The notes beneath the pieces were generated by a model that saw only the letters and a program-made list of their open reading frames with translations, was not told the origin of the DNA and did no database searches. This document shows positions 10,590 to 23,903 of a DNA stretch of 46,851 bases, piece after piece. Source of the DNA: Beroe ovata. Taxonomy: Eukaryota; Ctenophora; Nuda; Beroida; Beroidae. The position numbers and the translations under genes were made by a program. Position 1 is the first letter of the stretch. The number at the start of each line of letters is the position of its first letter. Location of the stretch: assembly GCA_946803715.1 (NCBI GenBank), contig CAMPET010000098.1:73556-120406 (forward strand), read 5' to 3'.

Positions 10590-12060
10590 ACAATGAAAAA
10601 AGGGTGAAATTGAGCTAGCAAACGCCTGAGACCCTTACCCGACCCCTTATTTGACGAATTCTGGCATAGGGCGTGGTCACACATCATTGGGACCTCGAAA
10701 AATGTAATGAGCGCATGAAATTGCATAGGAAAAATTAATATACAATGATAAAGGGGTAAATTAAGCTAGCAAACACCCAAAACCCTTAACTGACCCCTTA
10801 TTTAACGATGCTGGCATAGGGCGTGGTCACAGATCAGTAAAACCTCGAAAAAACGATTCAGCGCTCAAAATGCAAAGATTAAGGGATGAAATTGAGCGAG
10901 CAAACGCCTGAGACCCTTATTTGACGAATACTGGCATAGGGCGTGGTTACAGATCATTTAAACCTCGAAAAATAGAATCAGCGCTCGAAATTGCATAGGA
11001 AACATTAATATACAATGATAAAGGGACAAAATTTAGATAGCAGACGCCAGAGACCCTTAACTGACCCCTTATTTTACGAATAATAGCGAAGGCCGAAGTC
11101 TCACATCATTGGGACCTCAAAAAATGGATCGAGCGCACAAAATTACATAGGAAACAACGATATACAATGATAAAGGGACAAAATTTAGCTAGAAAACACC
11201 TGAGACCCTTAACTGTCCCCTTATTTGACGGATTCTGGCTTAGGGCGTGGTCACAGATCATTGGGACCTCGAAAAATGGAATGAGCGCATAAAATTGCAT
11301 AGGAAACATTAATATACAATGATAAAGGATAAATTTAGCTAGCAAACACCTGAGACCCTTATCTGACCCCTTTTTGACGAATAATGGCATAGGGCGTGGT
11401 CACAGATCAGTTAAACCTCGAAAGATAGAATCTGTGCTCGAAACTTCTAAGGTAACAGTGATGTACAATGATTAAAGGATGAAATTGAGCTATTTAACAC
11501 CTGAGACCCTTATCTGACCCCTTATTTGTCTAATACTAGTGAAGAACGTAGTCACACATCATTGGGACCTCGAAAAATGGATTCAGCGCTCAAAATTACA
11601 TAGGAAACAGTGGAATGCAATATTTAGGGATGAAATTGAGCTAGCAAACGCCTGCGACCCTTATCTGACCCCTTATATGACGAATACTGGCATAGGGCGT
11701 GGTCTCACATCATTGGGACNGTCCTTGAGCTATGGTAGAAGTTTCTACATAGGAAACAGTGGAATGCAATATTTAGGGATGAAATTGAGCTAGCAAACGC
11801 CTGAGACCCTTATCTGACCCCTTATATGACGAATACTGGCATAGGGCGTGGTCTCACATCATTGGGACCTCGAAAAATGGAATCAGAGCTCAAAATTACA
11901 TAGGAAACAACGATATACAATGATAAAGATGTGAAATTGGGTAAGCAAACTCCCGAGACCCTTATCTGACCCCTTATTATCCGGATACTGGCATAGGGCT
12001 TAGTCACAGATTATTGGGACCTCGAAAAATGGAATCAGCGCTCAAAATTACCTAGGAAAC
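10590..12060. repeat. Tandem satellite, period ~150 bp, about ten units
   Basis: Each unit carries, in order, GAGCTAGCAAACGCCTGAG, ACCCTTATCTGACCCCTTA, a CTGGCATAGGGCGTGGTC segment, CATTGGGACCTCGAAAAATGG, and AATCAGCGCTCAAAATTACA followed by TAGGAAACA. The CCTCGAAAAA landmark recurs at about 10691, 10840, 10961, 11110, 11265, 11414, 11563, 11866 and 12019, mostly 149-155 bp apart, with one short unit of about 121 bp. Units are clearly diverged from each other, so the array is not recent. A single n at 11720 sits between two almost identical units. Confidence 0.93.
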
Positions 12061-12919
12061 GATGATCCCTATTATAATTTGGCATTCTCTTTATTTCCGT
12101 GCGTCACGGCGTGCATTTTTGACGTGTTGCTATATGGTTGTTAGGGAGTGATGTTGGAAGGTTGCACGTGCAAAAAATAGTAGTGTGTAGGCTGGGAAGA
12201 GCTCATTTCTTTTGATAACGTTTTTCTCTCTGTTGTTAGGGAAGACAAGAGTTGCACGTGCATATTTGATGCGCGCGCTAAAGCTAACGGTCTGTGATCA
12301 TTCATGTTCAGGAATCTGGATTCAAGCATCATTTTTTATTATGCAAAAGCATTGATGTAATAAGGACAACTGGACGGGCTCCCTAGTCTATATTATAATT
12401 TGGTTGTTTGTTTGTGTTTATTTATTTATTTACGTCCGTCACGAAATGCACGTGCTGATTTTGAAGTTAAAGTGCGCGTTGCCATGGATACGTGCTACTA
12501 CTGTAATAGTGAACTGCCATTCCTGATGATTGTTTTAGTTTTCGTTGATGAAATGAATGCAACTGCCAGTAGGTTCTGATTCAAGCAACGGTAAATTTTG
12601 TTTTGAGTTGACAGTTGTTGCTTCTGCTCTGCAATTATTCTTTTCGACTCATGTAAAATTAAAATACAATAATTTTTTCAATAACAATACAAATTGAAAC
12701 GATTAACGAAAGTCAGACAACCGGGCAAGCACCATTTTCTGTGCTTATTCGAAGAAATGGCCGAATTGTGACCAAGTGCTCCTTCATAAAATCATTGGCT
12801 CAAATAAGTACGTTGGATTTTGATCACAGGTCATGTTTAGCTGTCGTATCTAAAGTAATATAACGTCCTGGTGTCTTTCAATGGGTAGTGTATCACGTCC
12901 ACTTGGCGGGTTTTCTAGT
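12061..12919. other. Non-satellite DNA interrupting the satellite array
   Basis: The satellite stops at about 12060 and resumes after the N gap. The intervening DNA has paired short motifs (CTATTATAATTTGG at ~12069 and ~12389; GTTGTTAGGGA at ~12137 and ~12232; GCACGTGCA at ~12165 and ~12252). This looks like a mobile element or a relocated unique segment. No ORF is supported. Confidence 0.45.
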
Positions 12920-13169
12920 NNNNNNNNNNNNNNNNNNNNNNNNNNNNNNNNNNNNNNNNNNNNNNNNNNNNNNNNNNNNNNNNNNNNNNNNNNNNNNNNN
13001 NNNNNNNNNNNNNNNNNNNNNNNNNNNNNNNNNNNNNNNNNNNNNNNNNNNNNNNNNNNNNNNNNNNNNNNNNNNNNNNNNNNNNNNNNNNNNNNNNNNN
13101 NNNNNNNNNNNNNNNNNNNNNNNNNNNNNNNNNNNNNNNNNNNNNNNNNNNNNNNNNNNNNNNNNNNNN
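12920..13169. other. Assembly gap (250 N)
   Basis: A run of 250 N inside the interrupted satellite. Repeat content on the right flank explains the failure to assemble. Confidence 0.99.
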
Positions 13170-13390
13170 GACCTCGAAAAATGGAACCAGCGCTCAAAAT
13201 TACCTAGGAAACGATGATATACAATGATTAAGGGATGAAATTGGGCTAGCAAGCGCCTTAGACCCTTATCTGACCCCTTATTTGACCCCTTATTTGACCA
13301 CTAATTTGACCGAAACAGGCATAGGGTGTGGTCACAGAGTACTAAGACCTCGAAAAAGGAATCAGCGTTCAAAATTACATAGGAAACGAT
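13170..13390. repeat. Continuation of the ~150-bp satellite
   Basis: Resumes directly after the N run at the GACCTCGAAAAATGG landmark, in the same orientation as 10590-12060, and ends at the TAGGAAACGATGA run near 13393. It contains an internal expansion of the ACCCCTTATTTG element (three tandem copies around 13272-13306). Confidence 0.9.
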
Positions 13391-13933
13391 GAGTAGTTGT
13401 CATAATTAGTTGATTTGATGTCCGTCGATAGTGGACAGAACATGTGATCAATTAGATCAAGAACACGTGATCAATTAGATGCTGCAACATGTACAATTAA
13501 AATGAGAACTAGATCATAAGGAAATATTTTTGAGATTTCAGACTAATAAAACCGACTTTTGTACTTAGTGTTTGGGTCGGTTGACCCAGCTCATCGAGTT
13601 TAGTTGATTGTGTAGTGTTGTGTAGCCATGGGTTCAGGTCGAATGCAGTGTGTTGTTGCATACTAGCCATCAGCATCAGGTCGGCTGTATCATCGGTGTT
13701 CCTTGACACAAACTCATTACAAAACCAGTCTTGGGTTCTGTTCATGCTGCAGCTAGTATCAATCGCGACGGGGAGTGTAAGCAGGATCTAGCCTAATCCT
13801 CTGCCCCATGAGTTGATCTAGCTGTATCAGAACTAGGCCACTGCAAAGCGCATGTCCAGAACACTCGACATATCACAATACACTTGTCACTCATGTCACA
13901 CATCGCTTAGTTGAGACCTGGCTCAACTACATG
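13391..13933. other. Intergenic DNA upstream of the RAD51 promoter duplication
   Basis: No supported gene. The minus-strand ORF at 13509-13745 shows no recognisable domain and is probably chance. Confidence 0.45.
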
Positions 13934-14057
13934 GATCACAGCGATTATCCAGGGGTATTTTGCTCCACGTGGCAAATTTTCAAATCACATAATTGTCTCA
14001 AACATGAACTTACACAATTTTCATGCTTTTCCATCTTTTTATTCGTTTACTATGTAA

Positions 14058-14165
14058 CTTTGAGCGCTGATTCTGTTACTTGATGTCTAAAAGCTCGGTG
14101 ACCAGCTAATCCCTATGCCAGTTCCAGTCAGATAAGGTTTTCAGGCGTTTGCTAGCTCAATTTGC
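14058..14165 (-). repeat. Single inverted satellite monomer in the RAD51 upstream region
   Basis: Read on the minus strand this holds, in order, GAGCTAGCAAACGCCTGA, CCTTATCTGAC, CTGGCATAGGGATTAG and CAGAATCAGCGCTCAAA. This is the same order of blocks as in the satellite array to the left, but in opposite orientation and more diverged. It is duplicated again at about 14700-14807 because the whole region is present twice. Confidence 0.85.
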
Positions 14166-15161
14166 GACCATTCGTTGAAACTTACGTGATACAAATGCAG
14201 TTGCTTGATAAATTTTCTAGCTAACAGCTGTTGATCTGATTGATATGTGACACACACTGGTCAACACGAAAAATATAGGCCGAATTGTCACAAAATGTGG
14301 CGGGAAATTCAATAAATTCCTGATGTCTGCGTAGCGCGCGATGATATTTTGACGGGAAGCACATCTAATTGCATTTATGGACTCTTCAGAAAGCGCAGCG
14401 CGCGTTTCATTCACTTGCAGCATGGTATTCTGTACATTCCATGTACCTTTTAATGTACAATGTACATGTTATGTTAATCGAGTTCTTGTTTGTTTATTTT
14501 GATCTTATTTACACTTAGGATGGCTACGACTTCAGCTCAACAAGGTAGCGATGATTTTGATGATTGTGTCACGTNGATCACAGCGATTATCCAGGGGTAT
14601 TTTGCTCCACGTGGCAAATTTTCAAATCACATAATTGTCTCAAACATGAACTTACACAATTTTCATGCTTTTCCATCTTTTTATTCGTTTACTATGTAAC
14701 TTTGAGCGCTGATTCTGTTACTTGATGTCTAAAAGCTCGGTGACCAGCTAATCCCTATGCCAGTTCCAGTCAGATAAGGTTTTCAGGCGTTTGCTAGCTC
14801 AATTTGCGACCATTCGTTGAAACTTACGTGATACAAATGCAGTTGCTTGATAAATTTTCTAGCTAACAGCTGTTGATCTGATTGATATGTGACACACACT
14901 GGTCAACACGAAAAATATAGGCCGAATTGTCACAAAATGTGGCGGGAAATTCAATAAATTCCTGATGTCTGCGTAGCGCGCGATGATATTTTGACGGGAA
15001 GCACATCTAATTGCATTTATGGACTCTTCAGAAAGCGCAGCGCGCGTTTCATTCACTTGCAGCATGGTATTCTGTACATTCCATGTACCTTTTAATGTAC
15101 AATGTACATGTTATGTAAATCGAGTTCTTGTTTGTTTATTTTGATCTTATTTACACTTAGG

Positions 15162-16904
<1,743 letters not shown>

Positions 16905-17230
16905 GCTCGTACACGGAGTCGGACAGTATGAATGTTAAGTTGCCGCGCGGCGTTACCCAATGTGTGATTATGGCGTGGTTTAGCCAGGATTGGTTTGTTT
17001 TGAGAGTCAGGACGGATATCAAAATTGAGATTATCTTATGATTGCAATTCTTAACGGACATGAAATTGAAATACAGTTCCAAGTAACTGATGCGGTCTGC
17101 AGTGGACCTCAATCTTTTTAAATCTATCTGTGTCAGTGTCACAGTACATTATTTCACTGAGACTTGCAGGAGAATCAAAAAGTATTCGTTTTTCCTTCAG
17201 ATCATTGTCTTGATTTCATTTTCATTTTGC

Positions 17231-17236
17231 AATAAA
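17231..17236 (+). terminator. Poly(A) signal AATAAA, probable RAD51 3' end
   Basis: AATAAA about 330 nt after the RAD51 stop codon. A further TAAATAAATAAT run lies at about 17299. The spacing suits a short 3' UTR. Confidence 0.5.
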
Positions 17237-17319
17237 GTGTCCATTATGGAATCAAATGATTGTTTCACTTCTCTGATAGAATATCCCGGCTTCATCGTCT
17301 AAATAAATAATACTGAAGT

Positions 17320-17325
17320 TTTATT
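17320..17325 (-). terminator. Poly(A) signal on the minus strand, just after a stop codon
   Basis: TTTATT on the plus strand reads AATAAA on the minus strand, only 7 nt beyond the TGA of the minus-strand ORF ending at 17333. This supports a convergent transcript with a very short 3' UTR. Confidence 0.4.
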
Positions 17326-17332
17326 TCTCGGC

Positions 17333-17527
17333 TCAATACAAGGATTTGCCACCAACCCGCGTAAAGCTCAGTGACCCCTCAATGTGGCAGATCCGCGTTG
17401 TGGCAATATTCTCCACCTGACCTATCAACCTGCTGAGTTCAGGGGACAGTGTGCAGTCCACCGTAGTATGATATATCCCTCCTACTTTCCGTACTACGGT
17501 GCTAAATATCACGTTACCAGCTAGAAT
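17333..17527 (-). CDS. Probable last exon of an unidentified minus-strand gene
   Basis: An open stretch of 64 codons plus stop. Its C-terminal part (TLSPELSRLIGQVENIATT, then RICHIEGSLSFTRVGGKSLY) looks like real protein, and an AATAAA follows the stop at once. Possible splice acceptors (TATTTAG near 17500, CCGTAG) would trim the left part of the translation, so the true exon may begin anywhere from 17485 to 17520. I do not recognise the family. No upstream exon was identified with confidence in 17530-19250. It converges on RAD51. Confidence 0.4.
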   Translation of the reverse strand: MLAGNVIFSTVVRKVGGIYHTTVDCTLSPELSRLIGQVENIATTRICHIEGSLSFTRVGGKSLY

Positions 17528-19253
17528 TTACCGTTACTCTGTGGCTATTGACAAGCATTGAACGGTACTTTGCCATCTTACTTTCCTGGTGGCCTCCAAT
17601 GGGAGCCATGAAATCTCGAACACGTGTTGCAGCGTGCAACCAATGAACGGTCTGCTAGTTCGTCACGTGACGCAGTGTATTGACCAATCAGGAAGCAAGG
17701 CTCGGGGTGCCCTGGTGAGCTTGAGTATCCTGCACGTTAAGAGTGCCTTGTGAGATACCGAATTATACCGAACACCACAATCGCACTGCAGTGCAGCTAA
17801 AATCCAGGTGTCACGTGACTCCGGTATATGTGGTCACATGCACCAATCCTCGTGTTTTGTCACGTGACTGTGTCATGACCTCGAGATTGGTTGCTTGGCA
17901 TGCAAGGAGCTGGAGAGAGAGTCGGTTAACACAGCTAGCATGTTTGTGCGGTTGCTGATCACGTGCTAATGTCACGTGCTTTGCGAATAGCGCTAAAAGA
18001 GGTGTAGCGGTATTCGTAATTCAGTTTTTCTTCGCTGCATCATCCATCACGTCGTACAATTGACCGTTGTTTAGAATGATTTCAATATCCACACCGTGAT
18101 TTAATTGAAGGCGTTGCTCAATACTATTTCTACGCAATTCAACTCGAGTCGTAACTGCAATTCCATTCCACAGTTGTAGCGATTGACGAGGTTATTTTCA
18201 CCATATCCTGTCACCTGTCAGTTTGAATCGTAGTGTTACGAAATTAGCAGCAGTAAATCGCTGAGTACGTCATCAGCAGATCTGAACTAGTAGTGGCCGG
18301 ACACTACCCCCTCATGCGGCCTGCCCCAACAGAGCACTATCCTAAAGTTAATTGACGTTCGAACGCGAGATTGCGATCTACTAAAACACAGTTTTCATAT
18401 TTGATCACGGTGCATCAGTGACACACACATGTTTGACATGCACAGACACACACAAGCGACCCTTGGGTGGGGCCGCAGCCACCTGAAACCAGTACTGAGT
18501 AGTAGAACACCGCGCGATACAACAAGAGGGGAGGGGGTGGCTGCCGGGACCTATATATGAGGTTCACAGTTTGACTCGTTTTCATATTCGTTATACTATA
18601 ATAGTAGTCTTGCTCAGGTAAACTAGGCACAGTTTTGTACAGGCACAGTTTTGTACAGGCACACTTGGATGTTCTTCGTGAACATCTGTTATCTTAGAGT
18701 CAGTCTTACGTCTCAACCTCAGACGATTTCGTTCTGGCATGGCATTACACTTTTACAAGGAAAAGGGAATACTTGAAGGTCCCAAGTAACGTGGTTTATT
18801 GCTCACATACAACATAGTTGCACTGAGCACTCAAGATGCACTCAAGATTCATCATCGCATACTGATACCCACATTGTATTTTGAATGTATTTTGAGGGAG
18901 TCAAACTCAAACCATCTCTGGAATATGTTAGATAAGGGGCCAATGAGGGTGTTTCTTTGCAATGCATAATCATATTCTCGTTTACAAGAATATTGAATAA
19001 GGGTAGGTACCAAACGAAAACGTTTTTATGAAGGAGCATTATCTGACATAATCTGAGGTTTAACAGTGATGGAATTAGTTCCGTTCGTCTTTGATTCTTC
19101 TAAGTCGTGTTACGGTTCAACTGTTGCCTTCGCTGAACTATCGTATTGTTAAGATTTTAGCGTTCGTCACGAATATGCAAATTTCGCTGCCCAGTGTCGA
19201 ACTGATGCAATGAAAAGTTCTGTCAACTAATCTCTAGTCTATCAGCTGTTGCC
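17528..19253. promoter_or_regulatory. Intergenic region rich in CACGTG E-boxes and CCAAT boxes
   Basis: No exon is supported. Between 17620 and 17980 there are six CACGTG sites, several as TCACGTGAC, interleaved with CCAAT boxes (ACCAATGAA, ACCAATCAG, ACCAATCCT). This is a typical layout for a promoter bound by bHLH-zip (USF/TFE-type) and NF-Y factors. It may serve the unidentified minus-strand gene or the zinc-finger gene to the right. Factor names are inference from motif knowledge. Confidence 0.4.
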
Positions 19254-22200
19254 ATGGAAACAAGCCAATCCCTACAACTTCCCCTCCTCCAATACACCAA
19301 GCTACTCAAGTACAAGGATACACTGGGGTGCTCGTCAGATGCGGAGTTGGTCGGTCTCCTCACCCAGACATTCCTGCACACCCTGGCACAACCACTCTCC
19401 ATATCCAGCAAGGAGGTGAGATAGGGTATGCGTTAGTGGGGGTGTGTGATGGAGAGGGTACGTGTGTAATTGCAGGAGACGGTTTTATTCGTTAGTTACT
19501 GTGACAAACAGTGAAATGAGAGTGTGGTGAACATCTCAGTTAAACCAGATGTACTCAAACTCATATGTGACGACACCCGGCCAGTCTACTATGTGTCGTC
19601 ATCACAAACCCAAATCACCCGTCACCATCAAAAGTTCATTCCCCCTGTCTACTTAATAGATATTTGGTAAAATAGTTGACTTTGACCTTTGAGTAGCGGC
19701 GCTCCCACACCCACACATGCGTGGCCCACGACTCTGCACAAGCAGAACCTGGCCAATGACAGAGCGCAGTGGGTCATGTCAACCAATAGGATCGCCAGTG
19801 TTGCATCACGTGACAGTATATGCCACCGCCCAACCTGGTTTTGTTTGTACAATAAACACACACTATTAATGCGGTGCACATCTTTAATTCACCACACACA
19901 CACGCACACACACACACAGCAAGTGCTATGCAGTTGGGTTGTCAAGCAGACTTTTAGAGGACATGAGGGAGTTTTGCATGTGACCCAAATCATACCACGT
20001 TTTAAAACATGCCATACCACATCCATAACGTTCTCACACACATTATAAATCGTGAGGAGGTTTGTGTGTGTTTGTGTGAGTGAGCAAAACCCAGCGAAAT
20101 GGACAATGGTCAAATTGATTTTGAAACAAAATTTGATAGGCGAAACAAAATTAGTCCCTAACACGAGTAAATCCCCCCAGGTGGATTTGCTGCTCAGCCA
20201 GGGACAAGGCGAACCAAAGGTCAGACACATAATGATGGCTCTGCTCATCCAATGCTTGTCATCCCCAAGTACAGAGATCCAGAAGGAACAACCTCACCTC
20301 CTGCGGAGTCATTCCCCTCTCCTAGACTCACCTCCCAACCTCTCACCCCTCAACAACCTGAGGCTGCACACGGACACCTCTCTCAGACGACCCTCACCTC
20401 TCCTCAACACCAGCTCCTCACCTCTCCTCACCACCTGCTCTTCACCTCTGTCCACTGCGGGGTCGAGGAAAAGCTCCTTCACAACCTACTCATCTGACTC
20501 ACACATGAAGAGGGAGCCCTCTCCAGCAGTCCCCGCGCCAGCGAGTACCAGTCCCTGGATCCTGGCCCCAGTGGAAGGGGGGCCCACTGCAGCAGCCCCC
20601 AGCCCTCTCCATGTCCCCACCCCCGTCATCTCCCTGAGCAATATCCTGAGCACCCCTCCCATCCAGTCTCCTGACGGAGAGAGTATCCTGATACCGGTGG
20701 ACAGCAGTATGTTCCACAATGTGACCCTCACCTCACAGACCACCACACCAGTAGCCACCCCAGAGAAGAGGAAACAAGACTCACCCCTCGTCACAGTGCT
20801 TGACGACTCCCTCCTCCACAAGCAGACAGTGGGCGGGGAGGAAGCAGACATTGGGGCGGTGGCAGAGCAGGTGGTTCAGGGACCAACTACAAACGCCTGT
20901 CTGTCTGACGTCACGAGTGCTTCAAGCGGGATGTCAAGCCCTGTTTCGTCGCTTGAGAGGAACTCTCCCATCAGTTCACTTCCTGACACCAATGGAGTCG
21001 ACCTTGATGAGGTCCTCAAGGTCAGTACCAAGGATACCCGCTCAAATCTGTATATCCAATCAATTACCATGCAATTATCAATAGTTCAAAACAACAGTCC
21101 AATCACTGAAACATCTCATTCTCACAACATACAGGTGTTAAGCTCAGAGAATGGTTGCTCCGAATCCCAAGATGAGGTTGTCAACAAACTCGTGACGATC
21201 ATTAACGAACTGGTCGAGACCACTGAGATATCAATGGAGGACATTATAGAGATGATGAAGAGCAGTGTGGACTGTCAGGGGGAGGAAGTAATGGGTTCGC
21301 ACAACACTGACATTCTACAACCAGCAGTAATCGAGACTAAGCAGGAACCGTCAGTACCAGTGACGTCATCATGTGCCCCTGGCATCGTGCCAGTGTTTGG
21401 AGGAGTGTCCGGCCTGATCATGCCTAGCAACTGGACTCAGCTCAGTTTACAGAGCCTGACAACACCAACTGTGAGTTTACAGAGAATGACATTGAGAGTT
21501 ATGGATGTAATTCTTGGGATCTTGGAGTGAAGATGAAAATAAATATCTGGTTAATTCCACTCAAAGTTTATCACCAAAACTTTCCTCAGAAAAGTACAAC
21601 TCTCCACGGCGCGAATACATTCCACCCTTACCACACAACACAGTCGAGAACCACGCCCACCTCCAGTCTCCATGACAACAAGATAACACCCCAGCGATCA
21701 GCTGACAAGAAGAGCAACGTGTGTAGCACGTGCAACACTAGCTTCAGTCAGTTCAGCTCACTCCTCAGACACATTCGACAGGTGAGAGGCTCACGGTGAG
21801 GGCCGGGGTTCTATCATGCGAGGGTACGGTCTCGGGAGTTGGATCTTTGGGAGGTGTCCAAGAAATATGTTTGGGCCAAGATTGTTTGTGTAATGGGATG
21901 AAAGTTGGGGTTTAGTAGAGGTGAATCATTGTGTGAGTAGGGAAACCAAATCAGAGAGGTGTGGGTAGGGACGTGGGATGGGGTGGGGTGCATAGCGGTA
22001 TGATGATTTGCGGTCTATGATACTGCTCCTTCATTGCTCCTTCATAAAGAATCCGGACCGTTATATGACGTCACAATTTTGTGGCTTTGGTTCAATGTTA
22101 ACACCGGTCCCTCATTATACAGGTACATCAGAAGATCAAAGATAAGCCATGTACAATTTGTGGGGAGAGATTTGCTCGAAGTCAGGTAACATTTACCATA

Positions 22201-23171
22201 TTTCCTCTATCGACTCCCTAAAGACAGACAAACAATCATACAAGCTAACACACAGACATACATACAGACACCCGGACAAACTGATAGACATGCTCACTGA
22301 TGCAGTGACCGATCAACTGAGAACAGCTGGCATGCCTGTGAGAGTGTGAGAATATCGCACTTGTTCTATACCATGAGAGCTTCCCAACCACGCATCTCAA
22401 ACTCTAGCTTTCAAGCACCACATGCTACACGTGGCCGAAACTGCGGCTCCTCATTGGTTGGGAACCACAATGCTGCCCGTACATAGGTCGTTTGTGGCAG
22501 AGTGAGACTTTATGAGAGTGAGATGTGGATGCTCTTGCTTGCTATACTGGTTCTGGTTTATAAGCTAGGAGCGAGCACATGTCACGTGACACACATGGAG
22601 AGCTCTGATTGGCTGGGCAGAGAGTAATTGTTGGTACATGATTTAATTCTTACGTGTGTACGGCACGTCAATAAATACAATGGAATGACACAGAGAAACG
22701 CCTAAAATTCAGCTTATCAAGCAGCTTGAAGAACCGTGTTGTATCTGTTGTTCCCATGGCATTGCGATTATGTGAAACACACAAACATCTGAACAAATGT
22801 GGTGAAACCTATGTGTATCACACACACACACACACACACTGCGACAGTGTGGCCCAGACAGAGTCCATGTGATCATGCCTCATACACATTACAAATGCCT
22901 CAAAAAATACAGACACCAACTTTTACAGACATCTCACAGTGGCAACAGCTAGCTTTGCTGCTTCAATTCTCCAGTTTCCTCCGAAATATATAACGTCCAT
23001 TTCCAACTAACGTCCCCTCCTTCATTTCAGTATTTGCCTAATCACATCTGGAGAACTCACTACAACCGAGCCACGTCCAATGTCAAGTGTTTCTTCTGTC
23101 CAGAGGTTCTGTCCACTAAGGAGGGCATTCAGCAACACCTGTGGCTAAACCACGTGAAGGCAAGGCGGTGA
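19254..23171 (+). CDS. C2H2 zinc-finger protein with three C-terminal fingers
   Basis: A probable nuclear DNA-binding protein of about 577 aa. Exons: 19254-19415, 20181-21020, 21135-21470, 21590-21781, 22123-22185 and 23031-23171; all introns are phase 0. The N-terminus (LLQYTKLLKYKDTLG, then LLSQGQGEPKVRHIMMALLI) may fold. It is followed by a long Ser/Pro/Thr-rich, probably disordered region. Three fingers follow: CSTC...HIRQVH, CTIC...HIWRTH and CFFC...HLWLNH. Each has C-X2-C-X12-H-X4-H spacing. Introns cut within fingers 1 and 2. The 114-nt segment 21021-21134 has good splice borders but is also open in frame, so a 615-aa form is possible. I could not assign an orthologue, and DNA target and partners are unknown. 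Confidence 0.75.
19416..20180. other. Intron 1 of the zinc-finger gene, with CA repeats
   Basis: Bounded by GAG|GTGAGA and CCCCCCAG|GTG. It contains a (CA)n tract at about 19892-19918 and short GT-rich stretches. No other gene is seen; ORFs spanning the CA tract are low-complexity. Confidence 0.7.
22186..23030. other. Intron 5 of the zinc-finger gene
   Basis: Bounded by AGTCAG|GTAAC and TTCATTTCAG|TATTTG. It contains a CACACA tract at ~22819-22840 and imperfect ACAGACA-type repeats at 22220-22300. No independent gene is supported. Confidence 0.65.
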
Positions 23172-23864
23172 ATGACACGTTCCCATGGCAACATGACAAT
23201 GACGTGTCCACGTGATTCGACCACGTGGCATAAGTAGCAATGACACGAGAAGCGAACTGTTTAGTAAAATTCTGACCAAAACAAGTTAAATTTGAGATAA
23301 TGACAACTTGTTTTCTGACATTAAAGTGTGACAAGTTGAGTTTATTTGATAGGACTTCTTTAGGAGTTGGGAATGACAAGATCACACTGTGGAGTAAGAT
23401 CAGATGATAATATGTTTTGGGGAACACTTTGGTTGATAAAATGATTAGTAATTTTCTACATTTTTATCGCTGGATATATGATAAGTTATTGATAACGACC
23501 CTATGAATTGACTTTGTCTACATTATATGATAATTATTTCTAACTTTATATCGGTCTCTTCATTAGACATTAATGTTTTCGCACATGATTTTATTACTGC
23601 ACAAGTAATGCATGATTACAGACCATCACAGGGCTCTATGATGTTGGAACTCATTCAACACAGCAGGTCAACACTGAGCATGGTTTTGTTTAAACTTGGG
23701 GAACGAGGACGCACAAGGACCAAGATGACGCCAATAACACACACACACACACNNNNNNNNNNNNNNNNNNNNNNNNNNNNNNNNNNNNNNNNNNNNNNNN
23801 NNNNNNNNNNNNNNNNNNNNNNNNNNNNNNNNNNNNNNNNNNNNNNNNNNNNNNNCACACACAA

Positions 23865-23903
<39 letters not shown>

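Noticed and set aside
10590-12060. Array considered as a CRISPR or tRNA-like cluster
   Set aside because: The period is ~150 bp with the whole unit conserved and no unique spacers, and the genome is eukaryotic; it is a satellite.
12850-13252. ORFs of 108-119 codons on both strands across 12920-13169
   Set aside because: They consist mostly of N-run codons and carry no information.
14217-14423. Minus-strand ORF of 68 codons, found again at 14859-15065
   Set aside because: The second copy is just the duplicated RAD51 upstream block. There is no domain and no poly(A) or splice support; recurrence here is not evidence of selection.
14521-14574. Possible second RAD51 gene from the upstream ATG exon
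   Set aside because: Only the first coding exon is present and it runs into an n followed by the second copy of the promoter. No further exons lie between, so it is a partial copy or assembly artefact.
20252-20497. Second plus-strand frame open inside zinc-finger exon 2
   Set aside because: Ser/Pro/Thr-rich low-complexity DNA is often open in two frames. The frame linked in phase to exon 1 and to the fingers was chosen.
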